Source of the DNA: Legionella saoudiensis
Lineage (GTDB): Bacteria > Pseudomonadota > Gammaproteobacteria > Legionellales > Legionellaceae
Direction: 5' to 3'
Length of the DNA: 64,000 bases
Assembly (NCBI RefSeq): GCF_001465875.1
Contig: NZ_LN901322.1
Location: 186,001 to 250,000 of the forward strand
The position numbers and the translations under genes were made by a program. Under the pieces are notes generated by a model. The model saw nothing but the letters and a program-made list of their open reading frames with translations, made no database searches and was not told where the DNA came from. Position 1 is the stretch's first letter. Each line of letters opens with the position of its first letter. Positions 7,908 through 17,189 of this stretch are shown piece after piece.

Positions 7908-9320
7908 ATGAGTCCAAATTCTATTCAATTAAATCAAAATCATGGGGGACCACTCCATTATCTTGGAAATAGGTACCTTACTCTTCCAGATTTGACAGGA
8001 CATATGTCCCCTGATACTAGCTGGTTGAGTGAGCATTTCTCTGTATTATTGGCAAATAATAAGGGCCAAAAATACAAAAAAGCCATTGAGCCTTTTTCGG
8101 GATCAGCTTCTTGGAGCATGGCCGCAATGGAGATTGGCCTTGCAGAGGAATATATTATCAATGACAGCAATAAAATTTTGATTAATACACTTCAATTAAT
8201 TAAAGATAATCCTGTTCTTGTCAAAACCTCTTATGCTGCCTTAATAAAAAAATATGATGCCTCCCTATCGAAAAAAGATTTTTTTCTGGAAGTGATTGGG
8301 AATTACAACCAAACAACTGATGAAGAAAAAGCATTATTACTCCCTTTTATCATTAATCATTCATGGGGAGGAATCCTTTTTTATGATACGGAATTGAATA
8401 TTATCTATCGCGAAGGTGAGCTCTTTGAAGGAAAAAATGCTGATCGATTTCTTGAACATGCGAATTTGTCGTTGGAAATGTTCTTGAGTGAGATTGACCG
8501 AGTATCTAACCTTCTTAATGTGAATCAAGTTTCATTCAGAAGTGGTGATTTTATGGACGTGATTTCGATTGCTGCACCAGGTGATTTTGTGGCGCTGAAT
8601 CCTCCTTATCCAGAGAATGAACACTCAACGTTTGAAAAAGCTGGGATGTATACTGAACTTTATTCACCTGAAAAACTACACAAAAATTTGGTTCACATCA
8701 TTCAACATCTTGAAAACCAAGGTATTCATTATTACATGACTTATGGGTTTTATAATCCCAAATTCAGAAACTATGTCTTAGCTAATAAAAACCAGCAACC
8801 AATTAATTATTTTCGTGTTCTCGGTTATAAGCATTGTGCTTTTGGAATAGGCCTTGATCAGATGTACTTTACTTCCCAATTTTCAATTCCCAAAGGTATA
8901 AATATATTCAAAGCTGAAGAGGTTTTAGCGAGCCAAGATTTAACACCTGAAGAAGCACTAGAACAATTTAAACGACTTTCCAAAAAATGTTTTGCTGCTA
9001 TTTACCGAGCTTTTATTAAGCCTGGGCTTGAGATGGAGTATCAAAAGGCCTGGCATCAGGTCGCTTCCTATTTTGTGCAATATCGCGGAGCGTTAGGTTC
9101 TTGCCTGCATAAAACTAACGATGGTATGTGGCTTGCCTATTCTCGTTGGCCAGATAAAGCGACTCGAGATGCTTCTTGGCCAGGCGACAGTGCGCCATCT
9201 GAGATGTTACCCGATGAAATTAAAAAAGCGGTTATAACCATTCAAGAGAGTATTGATCAAACGCAAAAACTACCCGAAATTACTATGGAAGTTGTCGATG
9301 ATTTATTGTATTCAAACTAA
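7908..9320 (+). CDS. Dam-like (D12-class) adenine methylase fused to an antibiotic-biosynthesis-monooxygenase-like domain
   Basis: This 470-aa protein starts at ATG 7908; a GTG 39 nt upstream is also in frame. Residues about 10-330 are a D12-class N6-adenine DNA methyltransferase, with the AdoMet motif PFSGSASWS (62-70) and the catalytic NPPY (231-234). Residues about 361-455 match the ABM-like small domain (AAIYRAFIKPG, LGSCLHK, WLAYSRWPD). The ABM segment begins like a free-standing gene product, so this looks like a joining of two genes. No restriction endonuclease lies next to it, so it is an orphan methylase. It is divergent from merR-queF and 18 bp upstream of a GNAT gene. Confidence 0.8.
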   Translation: MSPNSIQLNQNHGGPLHYLGNRYLTLPDLTGHMSPDTSWLSEHFSVLLANNKGQKYKKAIEPFSGSASWSMAAMEIGLAEEYIINDSNKILINTLQLIKDNPVLVKTSYAALIKKYDASLSKKDFFLEVIGNYNQTTDEEKALLLPFIINHSWGGILFYDTELNIIYREGELFEGKNADRFLEHANLSLEMFLSEIDRVSNLLNVNQVSFRSGDFMDVISIAAPGDFVALNPPYPENEHSTFEKAGMYTELYSPEKLHKNLVHIIQHLENQGIHYYMTYGFYNPKFRNYVLANKNQQPINYFRVLGYKHCAFGIGLDQMYFTSQFSIPKGINIFKAEEVLASQDLTPEEALEQFKRLSKKCFAAIYRAFIKPGLEMEYQKAWHQVASYFVQYRGALGSCLHKTNDGMWLAYSRWPDKATRDASWPGDSAPSEMLPDEIKKAVITIQESIDQTQKLPEITMEVVDDLLYSN

Positions 9321-9338
9321 TTTTAAAAGATATAACTC

Positions 9339-9785
9339 ATGAATCAATCGCAAATGAATTACCAACTAGAGCTTGTTATGGACGCCAAGCTACTAGAACA
9401 GCAAGATAAAATTATTCGTGATGGGATAGTCAATTTTAATGCTCCTTTTACAGGAACCAAACCAGAGCGTTACTCAATCTATGTGAAAGATAACGAAGGT
9501 ACTATTATTGGCGGTGCTATTGTATATGCTCATAAAAGCTCAATATACGTTGATGTCCTCTGGGTTAATGAAGAATACCGTGGTCTTGGTATTGGTGCTG
9601 AGATATTACACAACGTTGAAGTCGAAGCAATTAAACGAGGGATTCCAGCATCAACATTAGATACTTTTTCTTTTCAGGCAGAAGGGTTTTATTTAAAACA
9701 AGGCTATCAGCATTTAGGAACAATTAACAATTACTTAGAAGGACATGATCGGATCTATTTGAGAAAACAATTGAAGAAAGAGTAA
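9339..9785 (+). CDS. GNAT N-acetyltransferase
   Basis: This 148-aa single-domain protein has the central GNAT strand IYVDVLWVNEEY followed by the acetyl-CoA loop RGLGIG. It ends with the typical FYLKQGYQHLG segment. The start ATG follows the methylase gene by 18 bp, so the two may be co-transcribed. Substrate unknown. The closest-looking relatives in this window are the GNAT halves at 13251-14108 and 11763-12800, which share the YVD(D/V)LWV core, suggesting paralogy. Confidence 0.85.
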   Translation: MNQSQMNYQLELVMDAKLLEQQDKIIRDGIVNFNAPFTGTKPERYSIYVKDNEGTIIGGAIVYAHKSSIYVDVLWVNEEYRGLGIGAEILHNVEVEAIKRGIPASTLDTFSFQAEGFYLKQGYQHLGTINNYLEGHDRIYLRKQLKKE

Positions 9786-9817
9786 AGGCATATCCCCCCA
9801 TAAGAGAAATATGCCTT
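9785..9817. terminator. Hairpin between convergent genes
   Basis: AAGGCATAT (9785-9793) and ATATGCCTT (9809-9817) form a perfect 9-bp stem with a 15-nt loop, right after the GNAT stop and before the convergent SDR gene. No T run follows on either strand, so it is only a possible bidirectional terminator. Confidence 0.4.
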
Positions 9818-9898
9818 GAAAAAGAACAGAACAAACGAAGCATCTACTCTCCAAAGTTGATCTTTTATTGGAACTGATCGTAAAAATTCATAAATGAA

Positions 9899-10696
9899 TT
9901 AGAAAGGAAAGGGAGGTAGCTGATTCCTATCTCTAAGCCAGAATGGATGATGCCATTCTTCATAGATGGAAACGGGCATATTGCTTTGCTTATATTCATC
10001 AAAAGATAAGTCGCAAAGAAACCATTTAAGGAATTCCGCGCAAGTTTCTGGACTTATTAAGTGACCGGACTGATAAGCCTCATCAAACATTTTATGTAAA
10101 TGAAATGAAGTCGTTTCTCTTAAAATTTTTTGAATTCTTGTATCCACCTCCCCTGGAATAACACAAGACACACCGATATTTTTCTCGGCTAACTCTTTTC
10201 TCACAATAGCAGTTACTTCATCCAAACCCGCTTTACTGGCACAGTATGTTGAACTTTCTTTAAGTTTCAAAGTGGCTGCTCTTGATGTAACAAATAAAAT
10301 CCGAGACTTCTCAGGCATCCGTACTGCAAGAAGTGCCGTTAGTTTCATTGGAGCTAATAAATTAACCTGAAATACTTCATCAATACTGTCACAATCATAT
10401 TCAGTTAATGGACGTGGAGGGCTTTTCATTCCTGCATTTTGAACTAAAAGATGAAGTGGTATTCCAGATTCATTAATAATTTTTGCAACCTGTTCAATAT
10501 CACTATTGCGGGTAAAATCCGATTGGATGGGAACAAAACGAGGAAATAGTGCTTTAGTATCCTCTAAGCTGCTCACATCCCGTCCTGTTCCATAGACAAC
10601 CCAGCCGTCACCTAAAAGAATTTTAGCGAGTTCAAGACCAATTCCATGGCTAGCTCCTGTCACTAACGCAGCTTTATTATTGTTGATATTCATCAT
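9899..10696 (-). CDS. Short-chain dehydrogenase/reductase (SDR)
   Basis: This 265-aa Rossmann-fold oxidoreductase has the cofactor loop TGASHGIG near residues 13-20, NAG as the structural motif (LVQNAGMKS), and the catalytic YCASK. It is a classical NAD(P)H-dependent SDR; the substrate is not predictable. I chose the ATG at 10696 (AAGGA upstream) over the in-frame ATG at 10744, because homology begins with MNINNNKAALVTGAS. It is the most downstream gene of the long minus-strand cargo run. Confidence 0.88.
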   Translation of the reverse strand: MMNINNNKAALVTGASHGIGLELAKILLGDGWVVYGTGRDVSSLEDTKALFPRFVPIQSDFTRNSDIEQVAKIINESGIPLHLLVQNAGMKSPPRPLTEYDCDSIDEVFQVNLLAPMKLTALLAVRMPEKSRILFVTSRAATLKLKESSTYCASKAGLDEVTAIVRKELAEKNIGVSCVIPGEVDTRIQKILRETTSFHLHKMFDEAYQSGHLISPETCAEFLKWFLCDLSFDEYKQSNMPVSIYEEWHHPFWLRDRNQLPPFPF

Positions 10697-10756
10697 GAAG
10701 AATTCCTTGAAACTTAAGTTAATTTCGTGCGATATGGTAATCAAAGTTGAATAAAG

Positions 10757-11770
10757 TTAACAGGTTATTCTTAATTCACGTGTTACTAATTGAGTTAATT
10801 CTGTAATACTCGCCTTGACTTGAATAATAGTAGGCAAAACCTGAAGAACCTGTTCAACACCAATATTCTGCTGCTCGCTATCAGAGCTAAAAGAACGCTC
10901 TATATTATACACCAGCCAATTGATCCAATTACCAAGAACACCATAAAAGGCGGCTTCTAAATGATCCTGATTTATAGTTAATCCAGATGATGCATATATT
11001 TTTAGCATTTTTATAAATAAAGATTTATGAAAAAATGGGGTAGTAATTCCACTCCAATCAAGAGCACAATTGACTATTTCATAAGTAGGATTAAGTTTTC
11101 GCGCGGATTCCCAATCGATAAGAAAAGGAGCATTATTTTTATCCCATAGAACATTTTTCTGATCCAGATCGCCATGGCTTACTACACTACTACTTTGTAA
11201 AATAGGTATTGCTTTTTGATAGAGACCATTAAGCTCGGTTATAATTCGTTGATTACTTTTTAATTGCTCCTTAAACACCAAATTTTGGCTTACTGACTGG
11301 TCTATTAACACACTAATTTTTTCATTGGTATGAATATCAAATTCTTGAGCGCTTAGTTCAGGGACATTAAGATTAATACAATGAATTTTTGCCAAAAAGG
11401 CAGCTATTTTAAGTGCATGCACCTCAGATATAGCGTCTTTATCTAATGCTTTTGCTGCTATCCAAGGGTAAACAAGAAAAGCTTCATCTTCCGAAAGGAT
11501 TAAATAATTATTTTCTATTTTTAGAGCATGAATTGCAGGTATCGTATGTTTGGAAAATTGAAAGGCTATTTCTTCTGTTAATTCATATTGGGATTTAATT
11601 TCTTCAGTCAACTGAATCCTTCGATTGAGCTGTTTTACAGCAAATTGCAAGTCATTGCATTCCAAATACCACATTTTATGTAGAAGACCGCCGTAAACTG
11701 TTTGCGGCAAGTCACAAGGTGGGCTCATTTTTAATTTTTTACAGATTGTTTCTAGTTGACTTCTATTCAC
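10757..11770 (-). CDS. APH-family phosphotransferase
   Basis: This protein of about 337 aa has the kinase motif SHGDLDQKN, followed by LIDWESA. The latter is the DxD/DFG equivalent seen in APH and homoserine/choline-kinase-like enzymes. The likely start is GTG 11770, inside the end of the upstream double-GNAT gene (8-bp overlap) and preceded by AAGGCGG. The frame is open further up to 11827, but those codons antedate the overlap. Probable phosphorylation of an aminoglycoside-like or other hydroxylated small molecule; substrate unproven. Confidence 0.75.
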   Translation of the reverse strand: MNRSQLETICKKLKMSPPCDLPQTVYGGLLHKMWYLECNDLQFAVKQLNRRIQLTEEIKSQYELTEEIAFQFSKHTIPAIHALKIENNYLILSEDEAFLVYPWIAAKALDKDAISEVHALKIAAFLAKIHCINLNVPELSAQEFDIHTNEKISVLIDQSVSQNLVFKEQLKSNQRIITELNGLYQKAIPILQSSSVVSHGDLDQKNVLWDKNNAPFLIDWESARKLNPTYEIVNCALDWSGITTPFFHKSLFIKMLKIYASSGLTINQDHLEAAFYGVLGNWINWLVYNIERSFSSDSEQQNIGVEQVLQVLPTIIQVKASITELTQLVTRELRITC

Positions 11771-12800
11771 TATGAGCCGCCTTAAGAATGCCTTGTGTTT
11801 CTGATTCTTCATTAAAAAATTTAACAAAAAATGTTTTGCTTAACTTGGGATTTTTTTTATTGATTCTCGTGAATTCTGCTATAAAACCGCACTTCTTATA
11901 AAACTCTGGGGCTTGAAAAGCACTGGTCACTAAATTGATATTATTAAAGCCCTGGCCTTTGAAATGATGCTCTAGAGCAAACAATAACTGCTTGCCATAC
12001 CCTTTACCACGATGACTACTGTCTACCCAAATATCATCCACATAAATTTCAGAAAAGGCTGTAAAGGCATTAATCACCCCAACAACTTCTCCTTGGGCAG
12101 AAGAAATGATCACTGAAAAACGTCGATAATTAACATCAATGCCATGTTGGGCTTCATAGGCAATAAATCCCCTCGTCATTCGTTTTTCTGTGGCCTCATC
12201 CAGTTCATCAACAAATTGGATTTGATATTCTTTCTTGCTTTCTAAAGGCTCGCTACTCTCATGGGCTCTACTATCAAAACGAAAAATAACTCGTTGAGGC
12301 TGATATGGATCATAATTGACTGTTTTAACTTCTTCCTGGAAATTGCCCATTGTAATTTTTGCAATAGTTTTGCGCCAAAAGTTAAGCGCTGGCTTATTTT
12401 CCGGAATCACAGAAACTTCCCATAAGCCTGGATGCATGTTCCAAAGTTCAGAGGAAACCAAAAAACCTAAACCTTTGCCTTGAAACTTAGCAGTAATAAA
12501 AAACTCGCCCATATTCCACACAGTATCAGGGTAAATCCCTTCTTGATTTAATAGGACAAAACCTGCTAATTCATTGCCTACCTTGATAAGAAAGGCTTTT
12601 CTTGTCGGCTCTTCAAAGTAATTTTTAAAATCGAAGCTTTCATACAGGCCATCGGAAGGTAACGCCCAATTATCTGAAATAAAACCACAGTCACGCGAGA
12701 GTTCATATACATAAAATCGTGCCATGTTCTGGATGGTTGGATAATCATCTAATGTTGCTGTTTCAACTTTTAAAGCAGATTGTAATCCTTGGATGTTCAC
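11763..12800 (-). CDS. Tandem GNAT acetyltransferase (two GNAT domains)
   Basis: In this 345-aa protein, residues about 10-165 form one GNAT domain (WNMGEFFITAKFQGKGLGF). Residues about 190-330 form a second (IYVDDIWVDSSHRGKGYGKQ). Both have an R/Q-x-x-G-x-G/A acetyl-CoA loop. The last domain ends with the common FYKKCGF. The start overlaps the stop of the GNAT gene at 12797 by 4 bp, and its end overlaps the APH gene, so the three are translationally coupled. Two-domain GNATs such as mycothiol synthase or MccE-like enzymes exist; the substrate here is unknown. Confidence 0.82.
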   Translation of the reverse strand: MNIQGLQSALKVETATLDDYPTIQNMARFYVYELSRDCGFISDNWALPSDGLYESFDFKNYFEEPTRKAFLIKVGNELAGFVLLNQEGIYPDTVWNMGEFFITAKFQGKGLGFLVSSELWNMHPGLWEVSVIPENKPALNFWRKTIAKITMGNFQEEVKTVNYDPYQPQRVIFRFDSRAHESSEPLESKKEYQIQFVDELDEATEKRMTRGFIAYEAQHGIDVNYRRFSVIISSAQGEVVGVINAFTAFSEIYVDDIWVDSSHRGKGYGKQLLFALEHHFKGQGFNNINLVTSAFQAPEFYKKCGFIAEFTRINKKNPKLSKTFFVKFFNEESETQGILKAAHSE

Positions 12801-13249
12801 AGCACTTTCCTTAAATACATTTTTGCCATAGGACCTTCATTCTGATATCCAAGCGATTTGTAAAAATCATGAGAGCCATCTTTGGCTCGCCTAAGTCCCG
12901 ATGTCAAATCAATGATACAGGGACTAAACTGCCTGGCGAATTCCTCAACCGTAATCATAAGCTTTTTACCTATTCCTTGATTACGATATCCTTGGTCGAC
13001 CACAAGGCCTTCAATATGAAATCTTGTTGTTTCTGAAACAAAAAGATAGCTCTTAGACCAAGCAATCCAACCAACAACTTTTCCAGCAATTTCCGCAAGA
13101 AGAACACCGTAATGCAGTTCATTAGTAAATAGCTCAAGTCTTCTTTGCAACTCATCAGGCATTTGCGGATAGCCCAATTGCTCCATTAAAGGGTGAAGAT
13201 GTTGAGCATCATCAATTACTGCTTTGCGGATAATCAATTCAACAGACAT
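12797..13249 (-). CDS. GNAT N-acetyltransferase
   Basis: This 150-aa single GNAT domain starts IRKAVIDDAQHLHPLMEQLGY, like AAC(6')-type and RimI-like enzymes. It has the FHIEGLVVDQGYRNQGIGKKL core. The Q-G-Y-R-N-Q-G-I-G loop fits acetyl-CoA binding. It begins 1 nt after the stop of the GNAT-cupin gene and overlaps the next gene by 4 bp, so it belongs to the same operon. Confidence 0.87.
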   Translation of the reverse strand: MSVELIIRKAVIDDAQHLHPLMEQLGYPQMPDELQRRLELFTNELHYGVLLAEIAGKVVGWIAWSKSYLFVSETTRFHIEGLVVDQGYRNQGIGKKLMITVEEFARQFSPCIIDLTSGLRRAKDGSHDFYKSLGYQNEGPMAKMYLRKVL

Positions 13250-13250
13250 T

Positions 13251-14108
13251 TTAGGACTCCAGATTCACTCTATCCCCGGATAGATTAGGAGATGAAATCA
13301 CCAAAAAAGAAACCAAATTTCCGGAACTGTTTTTCACTTTATGAGCTGCCCCTACTTTAATAGTTATTCCTTCCTGTTCCTGCAACACCTGTTCATAATC
13401 TTCAAACTCAATAACCAATTGTCCTTGTAAACAATAAAAAAATTGTTCTGTTTTCTGATGATAATGCTTTATCTCACAACTTCCAGCAGGCATCGTTTCA
13501 TAAATAACACTAAACTGCCCCTCATTTTTTAACCACCATCCATCGCAACCTTGTCCCCATTTAAAATGGAGTGCATTGTTCATTGAGGCAGCCTCTTCTC
13601 TCACTACAGATTCTAATACATGCGATTTTAAGCTTTGACTTAAGCCGGAGACTGAATCACCATTTAAGAGCCCGATGTCTGTTGTTTCTTGAAATTCTTT
13701 ACGCAAAAAATAAAAAATAGAATTTTTTTGAAATCCATGCCGCTCAAATTCAAGTTTGAACCCTAATTTTTTATAAAATTCTATTGCCTCCCAATCCATA
13801 GTGTTAACTGTTGCAAAAGCGCAGCCTTTCTCATTACCATACTTCAAGGCCTTTTGCATGAGTTTTGTTCCCCATCCTTGATGTCTGATGGATTCACTCA
13901 CCCAAAGATTATCGACATGAAGACCTCCGTAGAGTGTTCCGCCACTACAACCACCCACAATGCTATTGTCTGCATCACGAATAAAGCATGCAAAGAAATC
14001 TAAAGATTCGAAGCCTCTTTCTTGTTTGGCGTACTCCTTAATCCCATTCGTTAATATTTGAACATCATCCGGATCTGGGTTTTCTAAAAACGATAATTTT
14101 AAAGTCAT
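13251..14108 (-). CDS. GNAT acetyltransferase fused to a cupin domain
   Basis: In this 285-aa protein, residues 1-139 are a GNAT domain (GGLHVDNLWVSESIRHQGWGTK; FYKKLGF). Residues about 175-283 are a cupin: GQFSVIYETMPAGSCEIKHY supplies metal-binding His residues, and the second motif is GITIKVGAAHKVKN. Cupins of this kind bind metal or a small ligand. The pairing suggests one pathway in which a product is acetylated and sensed, or further converted. It lies 5 bp downstream of a separate cupin gene, which may be functionally linked. Confidence 0.82.
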   Translation of the reverse strand: MTLKLSFLENPDPDDVQILTNGIKEYAKQERGFESLDFFACFIRDADNSIVGGCSGGTLYGGLHVDNLWVSESIRHQGWGTKLMQKALKYGNEKGCAFATVNTMDWEAIEFYKKLGFKLEFERHGFQKNSIFYFLRKEFQETTDIGLLNGDSVSGLSQSLKSHVLESVVREEAASMNNALHFKWGQGCDGWWLKNEGQFSVIYETMPAGSCEIKHYHQKTEQFFYCLQGQLVIEFEDYEQVLQEQEGITIKVGAAHKVKNSSGNLVSFLVISSPNLSGDRVNLES

Positions 14109-14113
14109 CTCAT

Positions 14114-14500
14114 TTATTCCACTGTAGGAAGCCAGGCACCATGCTCAACATAACTTGCCTCATCACTGCCTGACCATGGTGGCATAGTAACGCAAATAAA
14201 CACCAAGTCTGCTGCATCACTTCGGTATTGAAAATGTGCTCCCAAGGGAATATCAATGCTGACTCCAGCGGTTAAAGGAGTAATGCTCTCTTCGTTATTT
14301 AATTTACACCAAAGTGCACCTTCCCCAGAAAGGACATGCCAAAATTCAGATACCGTTTTATGTCGAACTGCCTTGGAAATCGTTCCCGCCTTTAAAGTAC
14401 AGTGAGCCATTCCACCTAAATGATTATTCATCAGCAATCGAACTTCAGCACCTGCTGGAGAGATATGTTGATACTCTTTGGGTATTTCTTGTGTATTCAT
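14114..14500 (-). CDS. Cupin-domain protein
   Basis: This 128-aa single cupin has the first motif VRHKTVSEFWHVLSGEG and the second PLTAGVSIDIPLGAHFQYRS. The His, Glu and His positions are consistent with a metal site. Small stand-alone cupins are often sugar isomerases, ligand sensors or dioxygenase-like proteins; I cannot assign the activity. It is followed after 5 bp by the GNAT-cupin gene. Confidence 0.82.
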   Translation of the reverse strand: MNTQEIPKEYQHISPAGAEVRLLMNNHLGGMAHCTLKAGTISKAVRHKTVSEFWHVLSGEGALWCKLNNEESITPLTAGVSIDIPLGAHFQYRSDAADLVFICVTMPPWSGSDEASYVEHGAWLPTVE

Positions 14501-14550
14501 TTATGCCTCTATTAAAACAATGTTCTCATCAGTAGTGGTTATTTCTTTTT

Positions 14551-15444
14551 TTAAATTTGAATTGTAACGCAAGTATTATCTGCATCTAAAGTAACCACTT
14601 TGCCAATTGGAAGAATGCAATTTTGCTTACCGTGCCCATAGGGAAACTCTTTAATGCAAGGTACTTTTAATTTTGAAGCCCATTCATTGATTACATCTTC
14701 TACCGTACCATCATGCTGATTCGATTTCTTACTTTTACAGTGTTCAAATGTACCAAAAATAACGCCAGAAACTTCATCAAAAATTCCAGCTAAATCTAAT
14801 TGGGAAAGCATGCCATCAATATTATAGGGCTCGACACCAACGTCTTCTACCAACAAAATACTTTCTTTAAAACTAGGCAGATAAGGTGTACCCATTAAAT
14901 TAGTCATCAGAGTTAAATTTCCACCAAGTAAAGGACCTCGACTAACACCTGCATAAACCTTTACTCCTTTGGAAATTGTGTACTCTTGGCCTAACAAAGA
15001 GGAAAGTAATGTTTTTTTAACCTGGGTACTCAAATGAATAGTCAAAGTAAATCCTGTATAACTTACTAAGCCACTGTTTTTAAATATGCCTAATTGCAAC
15101 GCTGTGGTATCACTAAACCCGAATAATTGTTTAGGGTTTTTCTTAATTAATTCATAGTCTAAAAAAGGTAAGAGACGTTGTGAACCTTGTCCGCCTCGGG
15201 TTGCGATAATTGCGCTCACTTCAGAATCTTTAAAGAAATCCATTACATCATTTGCACGATCAATGTCTTTTCCCGCTAAAAATCGTTCTGATGCAAGCAT
15301 ATGCTTTGCATACTTTACCTTAAATCCATGTGACTTTAATAAATGAACTCCCGCTTCTATATCCTGTTCCATAATAGGGCTCGATGGAGAAATAAGCCCT
15401 ACGATATCTCCTTTTTGCAGTGGTGCTGGACATAGAATCTTCAT
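14551..15444 (-). CDS. Serine peptidase S66 family, LD-carboxypeptidase / MccF-like
   Basis: This 297-aa protein has the S66 triad visible: Ser111 in FGFSDTTAL, Glu200 in LLVEDVGVEPYNIDG, and His271 in FPYGHGKQN. Family members either trim muropeptides (LdcA) or cleave microcin C and related aminoacyl-nucleotides (MccF immunity). The length is nearer LdcA. The location among GNAT genes, a genomic setting also seen for Trojan-horse-antibiotic resistance, makes an MccF-like detoxifying role possible. A good ribosome site (GAGG) precedes ATG 15444. Confidence 0.87.
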   Translation of the reverse strand: MKILCPAPLQKGDIVGLISPSSPIMEQDIEAGVHLLKSHGFKVKYAKHMLASERFLAGKDIDRANDVMDFFKDSEVSAIIATRGGQGSQRLLPFLDYELIKKNPKQLFGFSDTTALQLGIFKNSGLVSYTGFTLTIHLSTQVKKTLLSSLLGQEYTISKGVKVYAGVSRGPLLGGNLTLMTNLMGTPYLPSFKESILLVEDVGVEPYNIDGMLSQLDLAGIFDEVSGVIFGTFEHCKSKKSNQHDGTVEDVINEWASKLKVPCIKEFPYGHGKQNCILPIGKVVTLDADNTCVTIQI

Positions 15445-15456
15445 TTATTACCTCAA

Positions 15457-16707
15457 TTATTTTCTGCATTCAAAAACAATATTGTCGTCTTTTTCATCGG
15501 GTGACGCGTTTCGGTCAAATCCTTTAACCATCCGTACCTTGCTAAAACCAACCTCAGTAAGCAAATTGCGCAAAAAAGAAGGGTCTTGATAAATGCGAAT
15601 TTTATATTCCTCAACCTCTGTTTGAATGACACGGTTGTTATCAATCAATTCGTATTTGCCGATAGAGTAACAAACCTCTTCATTGAGCATGGCTAATTGA
15701 CTGAGTACGATGACAGTTCCATCTTCTTTGGGCCATCTCGAACCTCTCCATATACCTAATTCATTAGGAACCGCATGAAGTGTTTCTATTTCAAATACAA
15801 AAAGTCCTTTATCTTCCAGGTGCTCATAAATGATTTTTAAGGCTTTTTGGATATCCGTCTTTTCAGTAATGAGACCAAATGAACCACTGGGTATAAAAAT
15901 CAAAGAGTACTTCTCAGATTGATTTAAATCTTCAATAAAACCAGGCCAGACTTTTGGATTAAGATTTTTGCTCCTTGCTTTTGCATGCAGTCGTTCAAGC
16001 ATCGGTTGACTTGCATCAAATCCATGGACATCAAATCCCTCTTCGGTCAGAGGCAATAAAAACCGACCTGTACCACACATAGGCTCTAAAATGGGCCCCT
16101 TAACCTCTGCAGCATAGCTTCGATAGAATGAGTACTCATTTTGTGGTGCATTAGGTTTACTTAAATCATATACTTCAGTACAAAGGTTCTGATAGGTATC
16201 CAATTTTTTCATGGGTTCCTCTTTAAAATCCAATACCATTAAATATTCATCATAGAAGGTATCATTAATTTTAAGCGCTTTAGGTTCGGTACCATAAATT
16301 CGAAATCCTTGCTTTTGATAAAAATCGCGGGCCACAAAATTATTGGTTACACAGGTTAGGTGCAACTGAGTGACACAGGTCTTTGCATGCTGTATCAAGT
16401 TTTGAATTAATGCTGTTGCAATACCTTTTCCTCTGTACTCAAGACGAGTATACATACCCCAAAGTACACCACGATGTTTGGTTTTTAGTGAGTTAAGGGT
16501 ATAAAATCCAGCACAACATACCAATAAATCGCCAACAAAGACGCCAAATACATACCCTTTACTTAATCCATTTTGAAAATCAGCATCAGACATAAGTGCT
16601 TCTTCTTCATAAGAAGAGCCAAAACTTTCTGGTGAGCTCTTTAGTGCTTCTAATCGAAATAATTTCCATAGTTCCCAGTCTTCTTGGATTAGCCTTTTTA
16701 TCTTCAT
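15457..16707 (-). CDS. GNAT acetyltransferase fused to a SAM-dependent methyltransferase
   Basis: In this 416-aa protein, residues 1-155 are a GNAT domain (GVLWGMYTRLEYRGKGIATA; FYQKQGF). Residues about 165-416 are a class I methyltransferase, with motif I ILEPMCGTGRFLLPL, an acidic residue after the second strand (VHGFDASQPML), and LIFIPSGSFGL as the motif IV equivalent. The ATG overlaps the upstream GNAT stop (ATGA). The methyltransferase segment starts at an internal Met (MKKLDTYQNLC), suggesting descent from a separate gene. The substrate is unknown; acetylation plus methylation of one small molecule is plausible. Confidence 0.82.
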   Translation of the reverse strand: MKIKRLIQEDWELWKLFRLEALKSSPESFGSSYEEEALMSDADFQNGLSKGYVFGVFVGDLLVCCAGFYTLNSLKTKHRGVLWGMYTRLEYRGKGIATALIQNLIQHAKTCVTQLHLTCVTNNFVARDFYQKQGFRIYGTEPKALKINDTFYDEYLMVLDFKEEPMKKLDTYQNLCTEVYDLSKPNAPQNEYSFYRSYAAEVKGPILEPMCGTGRFLLPLTEEGFDVHGFDASQPMLERLHAKARSKNLNPKVWPGFIEDLNQSEKYSLIFIPSGSFGLITEKTDIQKALKIIYEHLEDKGLFVFEIETLHAVPNELGIWRGSRWPKEDGTVIVLSQLAMLNEEVCYSIGKYELIDNNRVIQTEVEEYKIRIYQDPSFLRNLLTEVGFSKVRMVKGFDRNASPDEKDDNIVFECRK

Positions 16708-17168
16708 AAACCGATCTCCATCACCGTTACAGGATGAGATCTAAATTCATCCATGCCGATTTTTTTCCACCCAAGGCGCCTATAATACTCAGGTATGGTA
16801 GGGTCCAGAGCAAACAGGTAAAGTTTTTCAAAGCCAAGTTTTTTTGCTTTCTCTACTGTGGCATTGACTAGCATTTTTCCGATCCCCTGTTTTTGATATT
16901 TTGGATCAACCACCAAATCACCAATCCAAGGTCCTAAATCTGGCCGAACATCCTCGCTTAATTGCAATGTGCAAGAACCTACAGGAATTTCATTGTATAG
17001 CGCAATGTAAGTAAAAGGCATATCTCGGTTCAGCTCTTCGTAATACAAAGATTCAATTTCTTCAATTCCAATCTCGGGCATCCAGATTTTACCTAAAACT
17101 TCATGCCAAATCTTAGCAAGCTCAGGAATACAGTTTGAGTAATGTTTTAGGTAGTCTATTGTTATCAT
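16704..17168 (-). CDS. GNAT N-acetyltransferase
   Basis: This 154-aa single GNAT domain has the core WIGDLVVDPKYQKQGIGKML and the later YYRRLGWKKIG. The acetyl-CoA pyrophosphate loop is Q-K-Q-G-I-G. It resembles GNATs acting on small amines or drugs, but no substrate can be named. It is the gene immediately upstream of the GNAT-methyltransferase fusion and overlaps it by 4 bp. Confidence 0.87.
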   Translation of the reverse strand: MITIDYLKHYSNCIPELAKIWHEVLGKIWMPEIGIEEIESLYYEELNRDMPFTYIALYNEIPVGSCTLQLSEDVRPDLGPWIGDLVVDPKYQKQGIGKMLVNATVEKAKKLGFEKLYLFALDPTIPEYYRRLGWKKIGMDEFRSHPVTVMEIGL

Positions 17169-17189
17169 CTTAATACCTGTAAAAATGAA

